NCBI RefSeq assembly: GCF_023078335.1
Contig: NZ_CP095551.1
Coordinates: 181,827 to 245,826 of the forward strand
Source of the DNA: Metabacillus endolithicus
GTDB taxonomy: Bacteria; Bacillota; Bacilli; Bacillales; Bacillaceae
Direction: 5' to 3'
DNA: 64,000 nucleotides
Of the stretch, positions 47,600 to 58,658 are shown piece by piece. Both the position numbers and the translations under genes were made by a program. How positions within the stretch are numbered: the stretch's first letter is position 1; every line of letters starts with the position of its first letter. The notes under the pieces were generated by a model, which saw nothing but the letters and a program-made list of their open reading frames with translations, ran no database searches and was not told the DNA's origin.

Positions 47600-50500
47600 A
47601 TGAGAAAATTGAGACATAGTAAAATGTTTCAAGTATTGTTGATTTTAGTTATTCTCCTTTCTATGTTGCCACCTAACCTATTTTCATTCGCTTTACCTGT
47701 ATCAGCAGTAGAGAACGTACCAGCAAATATAAAGGCTAGTGATGTTCCACTTGAAAGGTTGCTAGTTGAACCTGCTGGTGATGTTCCTAGTAGCGGTAAA
47801 CATCCTCAATGGTATGAGATTAATAGACCGTATAATATATGGTCCTATACAAGTATTAAACAAGATGGGATTTTACACCGCTCTACTGTTGCTGATAAGC
47901 ATATGGCATTTCGGAAAACTAATTCGAGCCAGTATGTAACTGATCCTATTTCAATTGCAGGGGAAAATGAGGCTGCTGTTAGGAAGAAAATGCAAGAAAT
48001 TATTGATAGGGAAAAGAACAAGAATCAATATGCAACTCCTACTGAAGCTTTTGTTTTTCCTGTCCACAGTTATAGAACGTATCCTGTATCTGTCTTAGAC
48101 TGTAATAAATTTTCGCTAGAAGATTCTAGATATGGAAAAGTGCCAACTGAGAGTGAGTTAATAAATGGTTCGTATTATGGGCGTTGTAATGCATTTACTT
48201 ACACACCAGGAAACGACCCTTACATGAATAATATGAGTCTTTCAGATTGGACATATTACAGTAAGACATGGGGAACGCCAAGTGGAAGTTATAAAAAATA
48301 TGAATATTACAACTGGCAAGGTGCGCGTTTTGAGAATCGCAATACTGATTACTTTTTACAAATGAAATTCGATGTTTTACCTCCTAGATATATAAAAATA
48401 GAACTTGTACCAAGTGAAGCCACAATTAAAGTCGGTGACACTCAGCAGTTCAAGGTATATGGTTATCTGAATACCGGGCATAAAGTAGATATTACAACAC
48501 TAACGGAACTTGTTTCATCAAAAACGGATATTGCAGAAATTGATTTTTCAGGTACTAGCGACAGGATATGAACAAGGTGTAACAGGAATTATTGCTACCT
48601 TTGAAGATCCTGTAAGTGGTAAAAAGTTAGTAGACAGAGGGTTATTGACGGTCGTTGATGATGGCTCAGTAATACCCGCTGATCCAGGAACAATTGAATT
48701 AACACCTGATTATAGTGCAATCATGGTAGGTGAAAATCAGAGTTATAAGGTTGAATACATTAAGTCAGATGGTTCAAGGTTAGATGTAACAAGTACTTCA
48801 AGCTATAGTAGCAGTAATAATTCAATAGCGAGTATTGATTCTACTGGTAAGGCTATTGGGATTGAAGAAGGACAGGTTACAATAACTGCAACTTACGATG
48901 GTAAAACTGACACAGCAATCCTTGATGTAACAGAGCTTATTATTGAATATGAGAATAAGCCGCCGATTGCTTCACTTGAAGTGTTAAAGGAATATTATTG
49001 GATTGAAACTGTTGAAATGACAGATTCAAGTTATGATCCTGATGGAACGATTGTTTCTACTAATCTACTAGTTGATGGAAAACCAAGTTCTTTACATGTG
49101 AAGTACCCAAGGGTAACTGTTCCAGAAAACCATGTTGCACATTTAACTGTTACAGATGATGACGGGGCTTCTTCTGATGTAAGTAAGAGTTTTAAAATTT
49201 TACCAACTACTCCAACAGCTGATCTATCAGTTTACGGAAGTCTCAAAGTAAATCGTAAAATAGTTTTAGACGCAACGAATTCAGATTCAAAAAGTCCTGT
49301 TCATGTTGCTCCGATTGACTATAGTCAGACCAACTGGACAATTACACCTATAACTGAAGGAATAACACAGGATGACATTAAGGTAAAAGTATCTAGTGAT
49401 TATTCCAAAAGAGAAATCTTAGTAAGAAAACCTGGAGAATATGAAGTTACAGTTACAGTAACAAATAATTTAGGTGAGACAAGTGAGCCAGTAACCAAAA
49501 AGTTCACTGTAGCTCCTGACCTTAAACCGATTGCTCAATTTACAGTAGAGGGAAAGAAAGTACTTCGTGATGAAACTGGAATTGCTAAGGTTAAGTTAAC
49601 GGATAGCTCGTATTCAATAGATGATGATACTATTGCACAACGCATATGGTATATAGAATATGATAGTAATAACGATGGACTTTTTGGAACTAAAAGAGAT
49701 ACACCCAAGCAGGTTATCTCAGATGCAAATGAGCCAGACGTTTACTATGAAACAGATCGAGTGGGGAACTACCGTTTTAATTTAGAAGTCGTGGAAAGTT
49801 TTAATCAACCAACGATCCCTGAATTCATATTAGCGGAACACTACTTAAGAGACGATACGGAACCTACACTTCCAGTACCATTACAGAGTATTGATCAGTA
49901 TCATAAAGTAGAGAATTTTAATATCCCTCAAAATGATAAGGCAGTAACTGTAGATAATGCTCCGCCTGTTGTTGATTTTGGTATAACCAAACATAATAAA
50001 GTTGATATTTACTTAAATTTTGCTGGTCTTGATACCGCAACAATGCAGACAAATCATACGAATTATGGTTCTCAAGATCGGTATTATCGAACAAATTATG
50101 TCGAAACAAGAACATGGGAAGCTTATGATTATAGTTATGATATTGATAGTGCTGAGAAAAATAAATTAACAGCTCTTGCGGGAGATTTAGAAGTAAACCT
50201 TATAACTAAGGGGATAGATGCACGAGTTGTTATTGATAACTCTTATGAGAATAGACCAGATCCGGATGGAACATATAACATTAATTACCCTAACTGGGGT
50301 ACGACCTATTGGACAGATAGCTATTATGATACTGTAACATCAGCTAGTCCTAATTATTCTCCACCTTCTGGCTGGTACATTACTTCGACAACTGATAACA
50401 CGCAAAATGAATCGTACACTTTTACTTGTTCATTCTCGACTGGAACCTACTGGTGTCCTAACTGGGATTCCTATACAAGTACATTACCATCTTGTGGTTA

Positions 50501-53250
50501 TCTATCATGTACCTCTTGGAGTAAGACTTTTGTCAATCATACTTATGCTGATAGAACAGAATCAGATGCAAGAAGGGAAGAGAAAGGACTTCCACCACTA
50601 TCACAAGATGCTTTTAGGACTTCTTCTACGGATAGGTATAGTCGAGTGAATACCGTTTCAAGGACATATAATATTCGAAAAGATGTTCCGCGATCCGCGT
50701 ATGAGATACAGAACTTTACAACAAGTGGTTCGCAAAAACCTTTTATTGATACAACCGATTATAGTGAGGCTATTTCAAATGCCTCTTATAGAGCGGGAGC
50801 TGATAGTTATTATATCCGCTATGATAAAAGGAATTGGTCATGGACTAACAATACCTCAAAGTTTAGTAGTGTTATTTCTGCAATGAAAAACAATTCCATA
50901 TACTTATGGAACACTGCAAATAATGATAATCGAGTAAACTTTGAGAAGGTTATGACCAATGGTTCAAAGCTTGGGCAGTTCACTGTGTATGATAGCACTG
51001 CTGCTGAAAAGCATGTTCAGGAGATTGAAGATTACTTTATTAGTAACTATGCTCACAAAGAGGACGGAGTTAATAAAACTATTGTTCTTGGTGATAAAGT
51101 TGATTATACCGTCACTTATGAAGATCATGAAAATGATCCAGAATTAAAACGAGAGTGGAAATTTGAACATGATCCAACTAAAGTAAACGGAAGGGTAATT
51201 GATAATCAACCTTCAGGTCCTATTGCACAAAACGGTCTATGGATTAACAATCCTATGCAACTACCAGCAGTAGGGACATATAAAATTCAATTACGTGCAA
51301 TGGATGACCCAATTCACTTTAAAGATTCACGATTCTATAATTTCCGTAAGTGGTCAGATGAGAGCATAGTAAGGGAATACACAGTTAATGTTCATAGACG
51401 TCCTACAGCATTGTTTAATTTTACAGTAGACCAGAGTGATAATTTTAAACTCACATTAGATCCTTCACCTTCATATGATATCGATTTTAAAACTAATCGA
51501 GAAGATAAAGGAATTGCGGAATATGAATGGAGTTATTATCTTGACGGTGTGGAATACGAAGGTAAGCCACCAGCTAACCTACAAGTTGACAAATTCTATG
51601 ACGTAACATTGACTGTAACTGATATAGATGGTGCAAGTGATTCAATAACAAAGAGAATTAGCACGAAAAATGAAAATTTACCACCTGTTGCTTTATTTGA
51701 AGTACAGGATATAGTAAAAAGAAGTGAAAAGTTAAACTTTATAGATTTAAGTTATGATCCAAACGATGACCCTCTTACAAACTATCAAATTACTGTGCGT
51801 AAACAAGGCGATCAAACAGTACTTAAGAATTTAACTTCTTGGCCAGAAAGTTTTGAAGAGATGGGATTGCCGATTGGAGAGTATGTTATTGGTTTAACTG
51901 TTGATGATATTCCTAAAGTTGGGCTTTCATTAACTTCAGAATTATATGAACGTAATATAAAAGTAATCCGTGATAATGATCCGCCAGTTTCGTTATTTAC
52001 TTTAAGCCCTAACCCAGTTGAAAAAGGGAAACTTCTCACATACGAAGATCAGAGTTACGATCCTAATGGTGATCCCCTAATAAACTACAGTTGGTTAGTG
52101 GAACAAATTGACGAGAATGGGGACGTTATTGAATCTTGGAATACTGGTGTGCCACCAACAGATTTAGAGCAATTTGGTGGTATAGGCAAGTATAGAATTA
52201 CACAAACGGTATTTGATGACCCGCCATTCCCGCTACAATCTTTATCTGATGATTATACAATTGAAGTGGAAATGATACAGGGACCAGAAGCGCCGTTTGC
52301 TGAATTTGCTTGGGAGCCACTACAACCAACAGAAGAAGACACGATTACACTTGATCCTTCTTATAGTTATGACCTAGATGGAACTATAGAGGGGTATGAT
52401 TGGTCAATAAAAGCTCCTAATGGAACTGTTACAACCTCTACATTAATGAATCCTAAGATAATGAATGCACAGGTTGGTGAATATGAGGTAACTCTAAATG
52501 TAATTGACAATGATGGTCTAAAATCAATAATACCTGCTGTTCATACCATTTTGGTTAAACCTAAAGCACCTAATAAACCGCCTGTCGCTGAATTTATTTG
52601 GGAGCCATTTAAGTTGTTTTTAGGAGACAATGTTAAATTAAATCCAGAAGGCTCATATGATGTCGATGGTACGATTGTTTCTTATGAATGGAGCATAGGA
52701 CCAACTATTGGAGCAACGAGCAGCAGTACTGAAAAGTATCCAGAGTTTATTGCTACTTCTAGCCAGTATGATGTTACTCTTAAAGTTACTGATAACGACG
52801 GAGATACGGATACTATTACGAAAACTATAGAAGTTAACATTGCAAAGCTTCAAGCATTTGTTACTCATACAGATGAATGGAGAAATAGATGGGGCTGCTG
52901 AAGGATTTGATCCTGACATTAATATGTTTAAAGCGGGTGAAAAGTTTGTTATTGAGTTAACAAGTACACCAGCTGCGTATGTATGGGGATCAATTGATTT
53001 AGGGGTAGATATAGGTAAAGTAGAAATTCCTTCCGCCAGTTTTAATCTAGTTTCCACGAGTTCAACGAAATATGTTTGGAGAGCGGAATTGTGGCAGGAT
53101 AACTTTAAATACATTCCTAATGGCGAGTATTTATTTAACTTTTCTTCCATGCACCCTGTAAATTCACCCTACGTTCAAGCAGATGCAAACTACTTAGTAA
53201 TGATTACCCAATCTATATACGATGCATTTAAGTTTCATAGAGCTAAATAA
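47600..53250 (+). pseudogene. Giant secreted Ig/PKD-repeat adhesin, two frameshifts
   Basis: Three frames join into one ~1,880-residue protein. The signal peptide (SKMFQVLLILVILLSMLPP) is followed by a unique domain and two Big_2-like domains (IKIELVPSEATIKVGDTQQF and IELTPDYSAIMVGENQSY). At least seven PKD-like units recur with SYDPDG/SYDVDG/SYDLDG and VTLTVTDIDG-type motifs. Shifts lie at T5 48544-48548 (IAEIDF then QVLATGYEQG) and at G4 52891-52894 (DEWRNRW then AAEGFDPD). No LPxTG sorting signal is present at the C-terminus, so it is secreted or held by another protein. A contact or aggregation role is inferred. Confidence 0.75.
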
Positions 53251-53370
53251 TTAAAAGGGCAAGAAAGCAACCTAACTCCTATAGATCTCTTTAGAACGAT
53301 TACTCTCCAACTTAGATAATATAGATACCTTGACTATAATTTTAATAAGTATTAATATAAAGGTAACAGA

Positions 53371-53415
53371 ACCCACCACGCCTCTTAACAATGCGGACCA
53401 AGGTGGGTCATTTTG
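53371..53415 (+). ncRNA. abiF-type structured RNA upstream of Abi_2 gene
   Basis: ACCCACC (53371-53377) pairs with GGTGGGT (53402-53408) around an inner region with GCCTC and GCGGACC, followed by CATTTTGTATTT. A structured RNA just upstream of Abi_2 genes is a described class (abiF RNA motif); the assignment is from memory of that class and not checked with a covariance model. Confidence 0.55.
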
Positions 53416-53434
53416 TATTTAAGGGGTTATTTCT

Positions 53435-54328
53435 GTGAATTCTGATAACGATTATATGAAAATTAAACCACCTACTACATATAAAGAGCAAGTAGAAATT
53501 TTCCAAAAGAGAAACTTACATATAGAAAATTCGGAATTCGCTGAAAAATATTTACAAAGAGTTAATTACTACAGGTTAAGCGCATATGCAATAACATTCA
53601 AAGATCCTTTATGTAAGGAACACTATACAGAAAACTCAACGTTTGAAAAATTAACTTCGTTATATGAATTTGATCGAAGATTACGCCTTTTACTATTAGG
53701 AGTTCTAGAAACAATAGAAATATCTTTTCGCACTCATATTTCATATGAGATTGCTCATAAATTTGGTCCACTTGGGTATAAAGATAAAGAGAATTTCATT
53801 AAAGAAAAATATCATAAAGAATCCTTAGATGAATTAGAAAATCTAATAAGTAGAAGTCGTAAAGGTGAGCTCTTTATTGAGCACCATTTTAAAAAATATA
53901 ATGGTAATATTCCTATATGGGCAGCTATAGAAGTTACATCATTTGGTTATATTTCTAAGCTTTATCGTAATTTAAATGAAGACTTAAAAAGGCATATAGC
54001 TAAAGTATACTATAATATCCCTTATCTATATTTAGAGAGTTGGTTACAAACACTCTCAAATGTACGAAATGTTTGTGCGCATTATGGACGACTTTATAAT
54101 AAGAAGTTGACGTTTAAACCACGTTTATTTAAAGAAGATTTAAAAAATTTTAATAATCAGAAAATATATGCTGCTATTTACATTATTCAAAGATTACTAA
54201 CAAGAGAAGAGAGTCGGAGATTTTTAATTGATTTAGAGGCATTAATCTTGGAGTACGATGAAAACATAGACTTCCTTCATATTGGTTTTCCTACTAATTG
54301 GAAAGAGAACTTAATACAACAAGAATGA
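53435..54328 (+). CDS. Abi_2 (AbiD/AbiF-like) abortive-infection protein
   Basis: A 297-residue protein with the Abi_2 pattern: LQRVNYYRLSAYAITF (about 43-58), YEFDRRLRLLLLGVLETIEIS and the HEPN-type RNase motif RNVCAHYGRLYN. In that motif Arg and His form the likely R-x4-6-H active site. Such proteins stop phage spread by RNA cleavage. GTG 53435 follows AAGGGG. It is monocistronic, with the structured RNA just upstream. Intact and full length for the family. Confidence 0.85.
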   Translation: MNSDNDYMKIKPPTTYKEQVEIFQKRNLHIENSEFAEKYLQRVNYYRLSAYAITFKDPLCKEHYTENSTFEKLTSLYEFDRRLRLLLLGVLETIEISFRTHISYEIAHKFGPLGYKDKENFIKEKYHKESLDELENLISRSRKGELFIEHHFKKYNGNIPIWAAIEVTSFGYISKLYRNLNEDLKRHIAKVYYNIPYLYLESWLQTLSNVRNVCAHYGRLYNKKLTFKPRLFKEDLKNFNNQKIYAAIYIIQRLLTREESRRFLIDLEALILEYDENIDFLHIGFPTNWKENLIQQE

Positions 54329-54599
54329 AAAATGTACAAACTTACCATATTTTATTATGTCCCAATATAAGATATTAATAGCAAATTAACATTTTCATAA
54401 ACAATGCTGAATAGACTTTATAATAACCTGATAATTCAATGGATCTTCTGGAAAGAATGAAAAATCCCTTTATCAAAGAAATTATTATAAAAAAGTCTCA
54501 ACCAGCGTTAACGGGTTCCGTTTTAAGGTGCAAACAGGGAAGTACAAATACTGTATCTCCTTGAAAATTTGGTAGTAAATCACACCAATAACCACATAA

Positions 54600-54639
54600 G
54601 AAACCGCTGTCGTTTTGAACGACAACAGCGGTTTTTTTA
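54600..54639. terminator. Intrinsic terminator, orphan
   Basis: AAACCGCTGTCGTT ... ACGACAACAGCGGTTTTTTT, a perfect-looking 13-bp stem with T7. About 270 bp after the Abi_2 gene with no gene directly before it. Confidence 0.75.
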
Positions 54640-54728
54640 TGTTAGGAACCTTTTCTTTCAGTAAGGGATATAGACAGTACATTTATAGATCCAAGATTAT
54701 TATAGTGTGTGTATAGTAATTTATGATT

Positions 54729-54884
54729 TTAATCTACAAACACATAAGATGTTATTCCTTCTATTTGAGCTATTTCTACAAGATGAATAAATTTAGAAAG
54801 TGTTGTTTCTTCCATTAGTTTTGTTACTTTAACTTCCAGCAGTTCATCATAATTTAAAATTTCTGCAAATACTTCTCAGCGCTT
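54729..54884 (-). pseudogene. Fragment of a metal P-type ATPase
   Basis: The minus strand encodes [18 protein letters not shown] then IHLVEIAQ and ends in a stop after VFVD. This matches the actuator-to-M4 junction of CadA/Zn-type P1B ATPases (T-K-x-x-x-x-T-x-x-x-I-I-x-L-V-E-x-A-Q). Only ~50 codons survive, with stops on both sides. It suggests that the metal island once held another transporter. Confidence 0.5.
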
Positions 54885-55390
54885 TCTTTACTGGAACACT
54901 TTAACCAATTATTGTAGCATCGATTATCTCAATAGTCATAAATGTATTCATATCGTATCGAACTTTTCATCAATGGATAGCCAAAGTTAAATCTATGGTA
55001 GGTACATTTTACGTTCTGAAAACATATCGTACATGAATATAAAGATAAAGAAAATGGATATTTAATTTATGTACTAACTTGTAAACACCCCTAAATAATT
55101 CTGCATATCCATACCTCTTCTTGATTTATTAGAAAACTAAATCCATAAGGTAAAATACTTCCGCTATACATACTAGAAGGTATCTCCTGCTAATATCTCC
55201 TTTTCTATTCTCTGATAAAATAGTGTCTGTTATAGTAAGATAGGTTCTTTTTAAGTCAATTTCATCACTTTCTTATTTCAGAATTGAGTCCGATAAAAGC
55301 TAAATATAAAACAGTCAAAGTTATAAAAAACATACATTCCCAGACAAACAAAGGGTCCAAATTATAAATATTTAAATTTATTTGATATAC

Positions 55391-55422
55391 TTCACAATTC
55401 CTTCAAAATTCTACATTATACT
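55391..55422 (+). promoter_or_regulatory. Direct-repeat activator promoter, copy 1
   Basis: TTCACA (55391-55396), 5 nt, TTCAAA (55402-55407), 9 nt, TATACT (55417-55422). The hexamer period is 11 bp, as for OmpR-family response regulators. The same geometry appears at 59702 and 63833. It serves the redoxin operon. Confidence 0.6.
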
Positions 55423-55472
55423 TACTATTGTCCTAGTTTTAAAAGTAGGGGAAGACAACCTAGTATATGTGT

Positions 55473-55534
55473 CAATTTAAATGCATGTTTTAGCAGTATA
55501 TCTTTGAATATCGCAGCTATACATGCATTAATTG
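55473..55534 (+). promoter_or_regulatory. Long hairpin in the redoxin-operon 5' leader
   Basis: CAATT-TA-AATGCATGT ... ACATGCATTAATTG with inner AGCAGTATAT/ATATCGCAGCT pairing gives a stem of about 20 bp in a ~195-nt leader between promoter and ATG. No T-run follows, so it is not an ordinary terminator; it may be a regulatory RNA element or an operator. Confidence 0.5.
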
Positions 55535-55622
55535 TCATACACCTTTTAGTTTATTTCACTAAATCGATAACTTTAAATATAAAGTTTACTTTGTAATCTA
55601 TGAAAGGGAGTAAAAGAATACA

Positions 55623-56216
55623 ATGATAAATAATATTAATAAAAGCCGAGTAAAAGGTAAAAATAAGGGGATTTTCTTCGTTATTGGTTTTATAGTCCTT
55701 ATATTCATTCTGTTATTTTTAATACAAATGTTAAATGAAAAGGAAAAAAACACAAGCGGATTACAGCCAGGCACAAAGGCACCAGAATTTAAACTTCAAT
55801 CAACTCAAGGTGACATTGCCCTAAAGGATTTTAAAGATAAAAATGTTGTTCTTTATTTTTATGAAGGAAACAATTGTCAGGCCTGTATTGATCAACTTGA
55901 AGAACTTAACAATAACCTTGATAAATTTGAAAAACTAAATGCAGTTGTAGTTGCGGCTGTTACTGACCCATTGAAATATTCGCAAGAGGTTGCAGATGAA
56001 AAAGATATAAAAATCCCAATCATGTATGACCCAAACCACCAATTAGGAGATAAGTATGGTGTTTATAATGTACCAGGAGGAATGGACATGGGCCCAGTAG
56101 ATACTCATTCTGTTTTTGTTATTGATAAAGATGGGAATGTAAAGTGGAAAGAAATATCGGTGGATGATATGTATGTTCCTCTTAAGTCGATATTAAATGA
56201 GTTGGAAAATCTATGA
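55623..56216 (+). CDS. Membrane-anchored redoxin (peroxiredoxin/thioredoxin-like)
   Basis: A 197-residue protein with one N-terminal transmembrane helix (about 18-40). The AhpC/TSA-type fold follows: PGTKAPEFKLQSTQGD, KNVVLYFYEGNNCQAC with active-site-like C-x2-C, and HSVFVIDKDGNVKWKE. The catalytic part lies outside the membrane, so it probably reduces peroxides or handles thiols at the cell surface, using an electron donor such as the RnfD-like neighbour (inference). Its stop overlaps that gene's start (ATGA). AAAGGGAG precedes ATG 55623. Confidence 0.75.
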   Translation: MINNINKSRVKGKNKGIFFVIGFIVLIFILLFLIQMLNEKEKNTSGLQPGTKAPEFKLQSTQGDIALKDFKDKNVVLYFYEGNNCQACIDQLEELNNNLDKFEKLNAVVVAAVTDPLKYSQEVADEKDIKIPIMYDPNHQLGDKYGVYNVPGGMDMGPVDTHSVFVIDKDGNVKWKEISVDDMYVPLKSILNELENL

Positions 56217-57012
56217 AATTTGGTCGTGATCCAAGAATAAATTTCAAATTATTATTTTATCTATATTTTCGTGGATTGGATTAAATTATTTAGAATTTAG
56301 AGTAACAACAATACAGATCATCGCAGCCATTTTAACAAGTGTTGTGTTAGAGATTTTATTTACTTATGCAAAAACAAAAAAAATAGTTGCCCCATATAGT
56401 GCAATAATTACTGGGTTAAGTACAGGGTTATTATTGCGTGCTGATTCAATTGTTCCATTTGTATTAACAATATTCGTTGCTATAACCTCAAAGCATTTTC
56501 TGAAATATAAGGGCAGTCACATATTTAACCCTTCCAACATCGGTATTGTAGTTATTTCATTTGCTTTCCCAATTACTGTCGCAACCGCGCCGCTACAATG
56601 GGGATTTTTTTGGGCACTATTATTTATAATTGCAACCGCTGGTACTTATATGGTGTATAAAGTTAAGAGGTTTTCAACAATTGTTTCTTTTCTAGGTATG
56701 TTTTTCTTAGCAGGAATTGTTCGAATGATTATTTGGGACAAAACATTTACTTCTATTTTTAATGAGTTTATGTGGGGTGGACTATTAATCTTTACATTCT
56801 TTATGATCACTGATCCAAAAACATCGCCAAAAAGTGTTAAAGGACAGATGCTTTTTGGAGTTCTTATTGCAATTCTTGGGCAAGCGATGATCCAAATGCA
56901 AATTCATGGGGCATTATTCGTAAGTCTATTTATCATTTGCTTGGCAAGAATATTATTTAAAATTTGGCAAGAAAGAATAAAAGTGAAAACAAGAGAACAT
57001 TTGGCAACATAG
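56213..57012 (+). pseudogene. RnfD/NqrB-like membrane protein, frameshifted
   Basis: From ATG 56213 the frame reads MKFGRDPRINFKLLF and then stops. One extra T at 56255-56258 restores LSIFSWIGLNYLEFRVTTIQIIAAI and leads into the long frame at 56344-57012. The ~266-residue product has at least seven transmembrane helices and the RnfD/NqrB-type segment KGSHIFNPSNIGIVV, plus MITDPKTSPKS. RnfD-type proteins carry flavin in membrane electron-transfer complexes. It is linked to the redoxin gene by a 4-nt overlap. A late ATG (56401) lacks a good ribosome binding site, so the frameshift probably matters. Confidence 0.65.
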
Positions 57013-57034
57013 TAAATATCCGAATAACTCTCAT

Positions 57035-57076
57035 CCCCATTTTGAACTTTTAAGTAAGTTTTAAATGGGGTTTTTA
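57035..57076 (+). terminator. Terminator of the redoxin operon
   Basis: CCCCATTTTGAACTT ... AAGTTTTAAATGGGG followed by T5. 23 bp after the RnfD-like stop. Confidence 0.8.
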
Positions 57077-57259
57077 TTAGCAAGAAATAACTAGTTCTAA
57101 TTTTCCTGATTAATAAAACACAATCTAGTCTGTAAAGGATACGATCGTTCCATAAAGGTAAAATAAACTTTAAGAAATGAGATATGAAGGCTGAAGAAGG
57201 GTATGTCCATTCTTTAAATAACAGGAACATTTCATTGAAGTCATAAAGAAGGTGAAATA

Positions 57260-58330
57260 ATGTTAAAAAGGATTTTTAAATTATTTATTATTGTTGTGGG
57301 TGGAACGATTGGGATATTTCTTATTCCGGATCTCATAACCGCTATGACAGGTGGGATAATGCCCTTATGGATGAGTTATTTAATAGGATTTATTATATTA
57401 TTCTTTACGATATTTTGGTTGATTAATTCGGGTCTTAACATGATACATTGGATGGAGGAAAAACTATTAAAGGTACCCATAACGAATGTTTTATTTGGAA
57501 GCTTCGGTCTTATTTTAGGATTAGTTGTAGCATTCTTAATTACGAGTCCCTTGAAGGCAATGAGTATAGAGTTAGTTAATACAGTTTTTCCAATATCTCT
57601 TACTATTTTGTTTGGATATTTAGGATATCAAGTAGGGTCTAAGAAAAGAAATGACCTTGTAAATTTATTTTTATCTATTTCGAATCAAGGTGAAGCTAAA
57701 AATACGAAAGTAAATCTGGAAAGTGTAAAGGAACTTGAAAGTAAATTGAAAATTCTAGATACAAGTGTAATCTTAGATGGTCGAATTGAAGAAATATGCA
57801 AAACGGGTTTTTTAGAGGGGACATTATTAATCCCACAATTTGTTTTAGAAGAAGTACAACATATAGCAGATTCTTCTGATGTTATAAAAAGAAATCGTGG
57901 AAGAAGAAGTCTTGACACTTTGAATAAGATCCAAAAAGAGCCGGATATAAAAGTTGAAATTTATGAAGGTGACTTCAATGGGATACAGGCAGTAGATAAG
58001 TTTGTGGAGATTGCAAAGTTACTAAATGGTATTGTCGTTACAAATGACACAAATTTGAACAAAATATGTAATTTACATGATGTTAAGGTTTTAAGCATCA
58101 ATGACCTAGCTGAAACTTTAAAACCAGTTGTCTTACCAGGAGAGAAAATCAATGTCCAAGTAATCAAAGACGGAAAAGATGAGAAACAAGCAATTGCCTA
58201 TTTAGACGATGGTACAATGATTGTGGTAGAACAAGGAAGGGATTATTTAGGTGAATATATTGATGTCTTGGTAACTAGGATTTTACAAACCTCAGCAGGA
58301 AGAATGATTTTTGCTAAACCAATAATTTAA
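57260..58330 (+). CDS. YacL-like PIN-TRAM membrane protein
   Basis: A 356-residue protein: four hydrophobic segments (about 5-23, 32-53, 72-93, 105-123), then a PIN domain (LDTSVILDGRIEEIC, VLEEVQHIAD, RGRRSLDTLNKIQ and IVVTNDTNLNKI, with acidic metal ligands). A TRAM-like end (GEKINVQVIKDGKDEKQAIAYLDDGTMIVVE) completes it. This is the architecture of YacL, normally a chromosomal housekeeping protein. A copy in an accessory island may be a paralogue. The PIN fold suggests an RNase, and TRAM suggests RNA binding. Ribosome binding site GAAGGTGA. Confidence 0.82.
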   Translation: MLKRIFKLFIIVVGGTIGIFLIPDLITAMTGGIMPLWMSYLIGFIILFFTIFWLINSGLNMIHWMEEKLLKVPITNVLFGSFGLILGLVVAFLITSPLKAMSIELVNTVFPISLTILFGYLGYQVGSKKRNDLVNLFLSISNQGEAKNTKVNLESVKELESKLKILDTSVILDGRIEEICKTGFLEGTLLIPQFVLEEVQHIADSSDVIKRNRGRRSLDTLNKIQKEPDIKVEIYEGDFNGIQAVDKFVEIAKLLNGIVVTNDTNLNKICNLHDVKVLSINDLAETLKPVVLPGEKINVQVIKDGKDEKQAIAYLDDGTMIVVEQGRDYLGEYIDVLVTRILQTSAGRMIFAKPII

Positions 58331-58389
58331 GGGTTTAACTTTTAAACTTTTGAGTTATTCATACTTGTAATGAATTGAACGCACCCTAT

Positions 58390-58424
58390 AAAATGGCGAG
58401 GGATTAATAATCCTTCGCCATTTT
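58390..58424. terminator. Bidirectional terminator
   Basis: AAAATGGCGA-GGATT ... AATCC-TCGCCATTTT lies between the convergent PIN-TRAM gene and the small minus-strand gene, with A/T runs on both sides. Confidence 0.75.
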
Positions 58425-58499
58425 GAAGTATCGGGTTTGAAAATCTCTACTAAGAGAAAGTTTTCTTATAGATTCCATCATGATAATAGCACCTACGGT

Positions 58500-58637
58500 T
58501 TATTCCTTCTTTTTCCTTATATCTTGTTTTCGCATAATCCGAGCAAACCCTATTTTCTTTGATTTTCCATAATTAAAAAAAGTAAATGCTCCACCTATCG
58601 CAACCACTAAAGCAATAATATACAGTAATTCATCCAT
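58500..58637 (-). CDS. Small membrane protein, 45 aa, next to NhaC-like remnant
   Basis: The frame from ATG 58637 encodes MDELLYIIALVVAIGGAFTF, one helix, then a basic tail (NYGKSKKIGF ... RKQDIRKKKE). GGGGTG lies ~10 nt upstream. It starts 21 nt after the NhaC-like frame ends, so it is probably its operon partner. Single-helix partners of transporters are common, but nothing specific is recognisable. Confidence 0.55.
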   Translation of the reverse strand: MDELLYIIALVVAIGGAFTFFNYGKSKKIGFARIMRKQDIRKKKE

Positions 58638-58658
58638 TTTAATCTTACACCCCTATTC

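Larger units (their letters stand above)
54329..55390. other. Long intergenic region with decayed sequence
   Basis: About 1.06 kb without an intact gene. It contains the terminator at 54600 and a P-type ATPase fragment at 54729-54884. The rest is AT-rich and unassigned. Confidence 0.5.
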
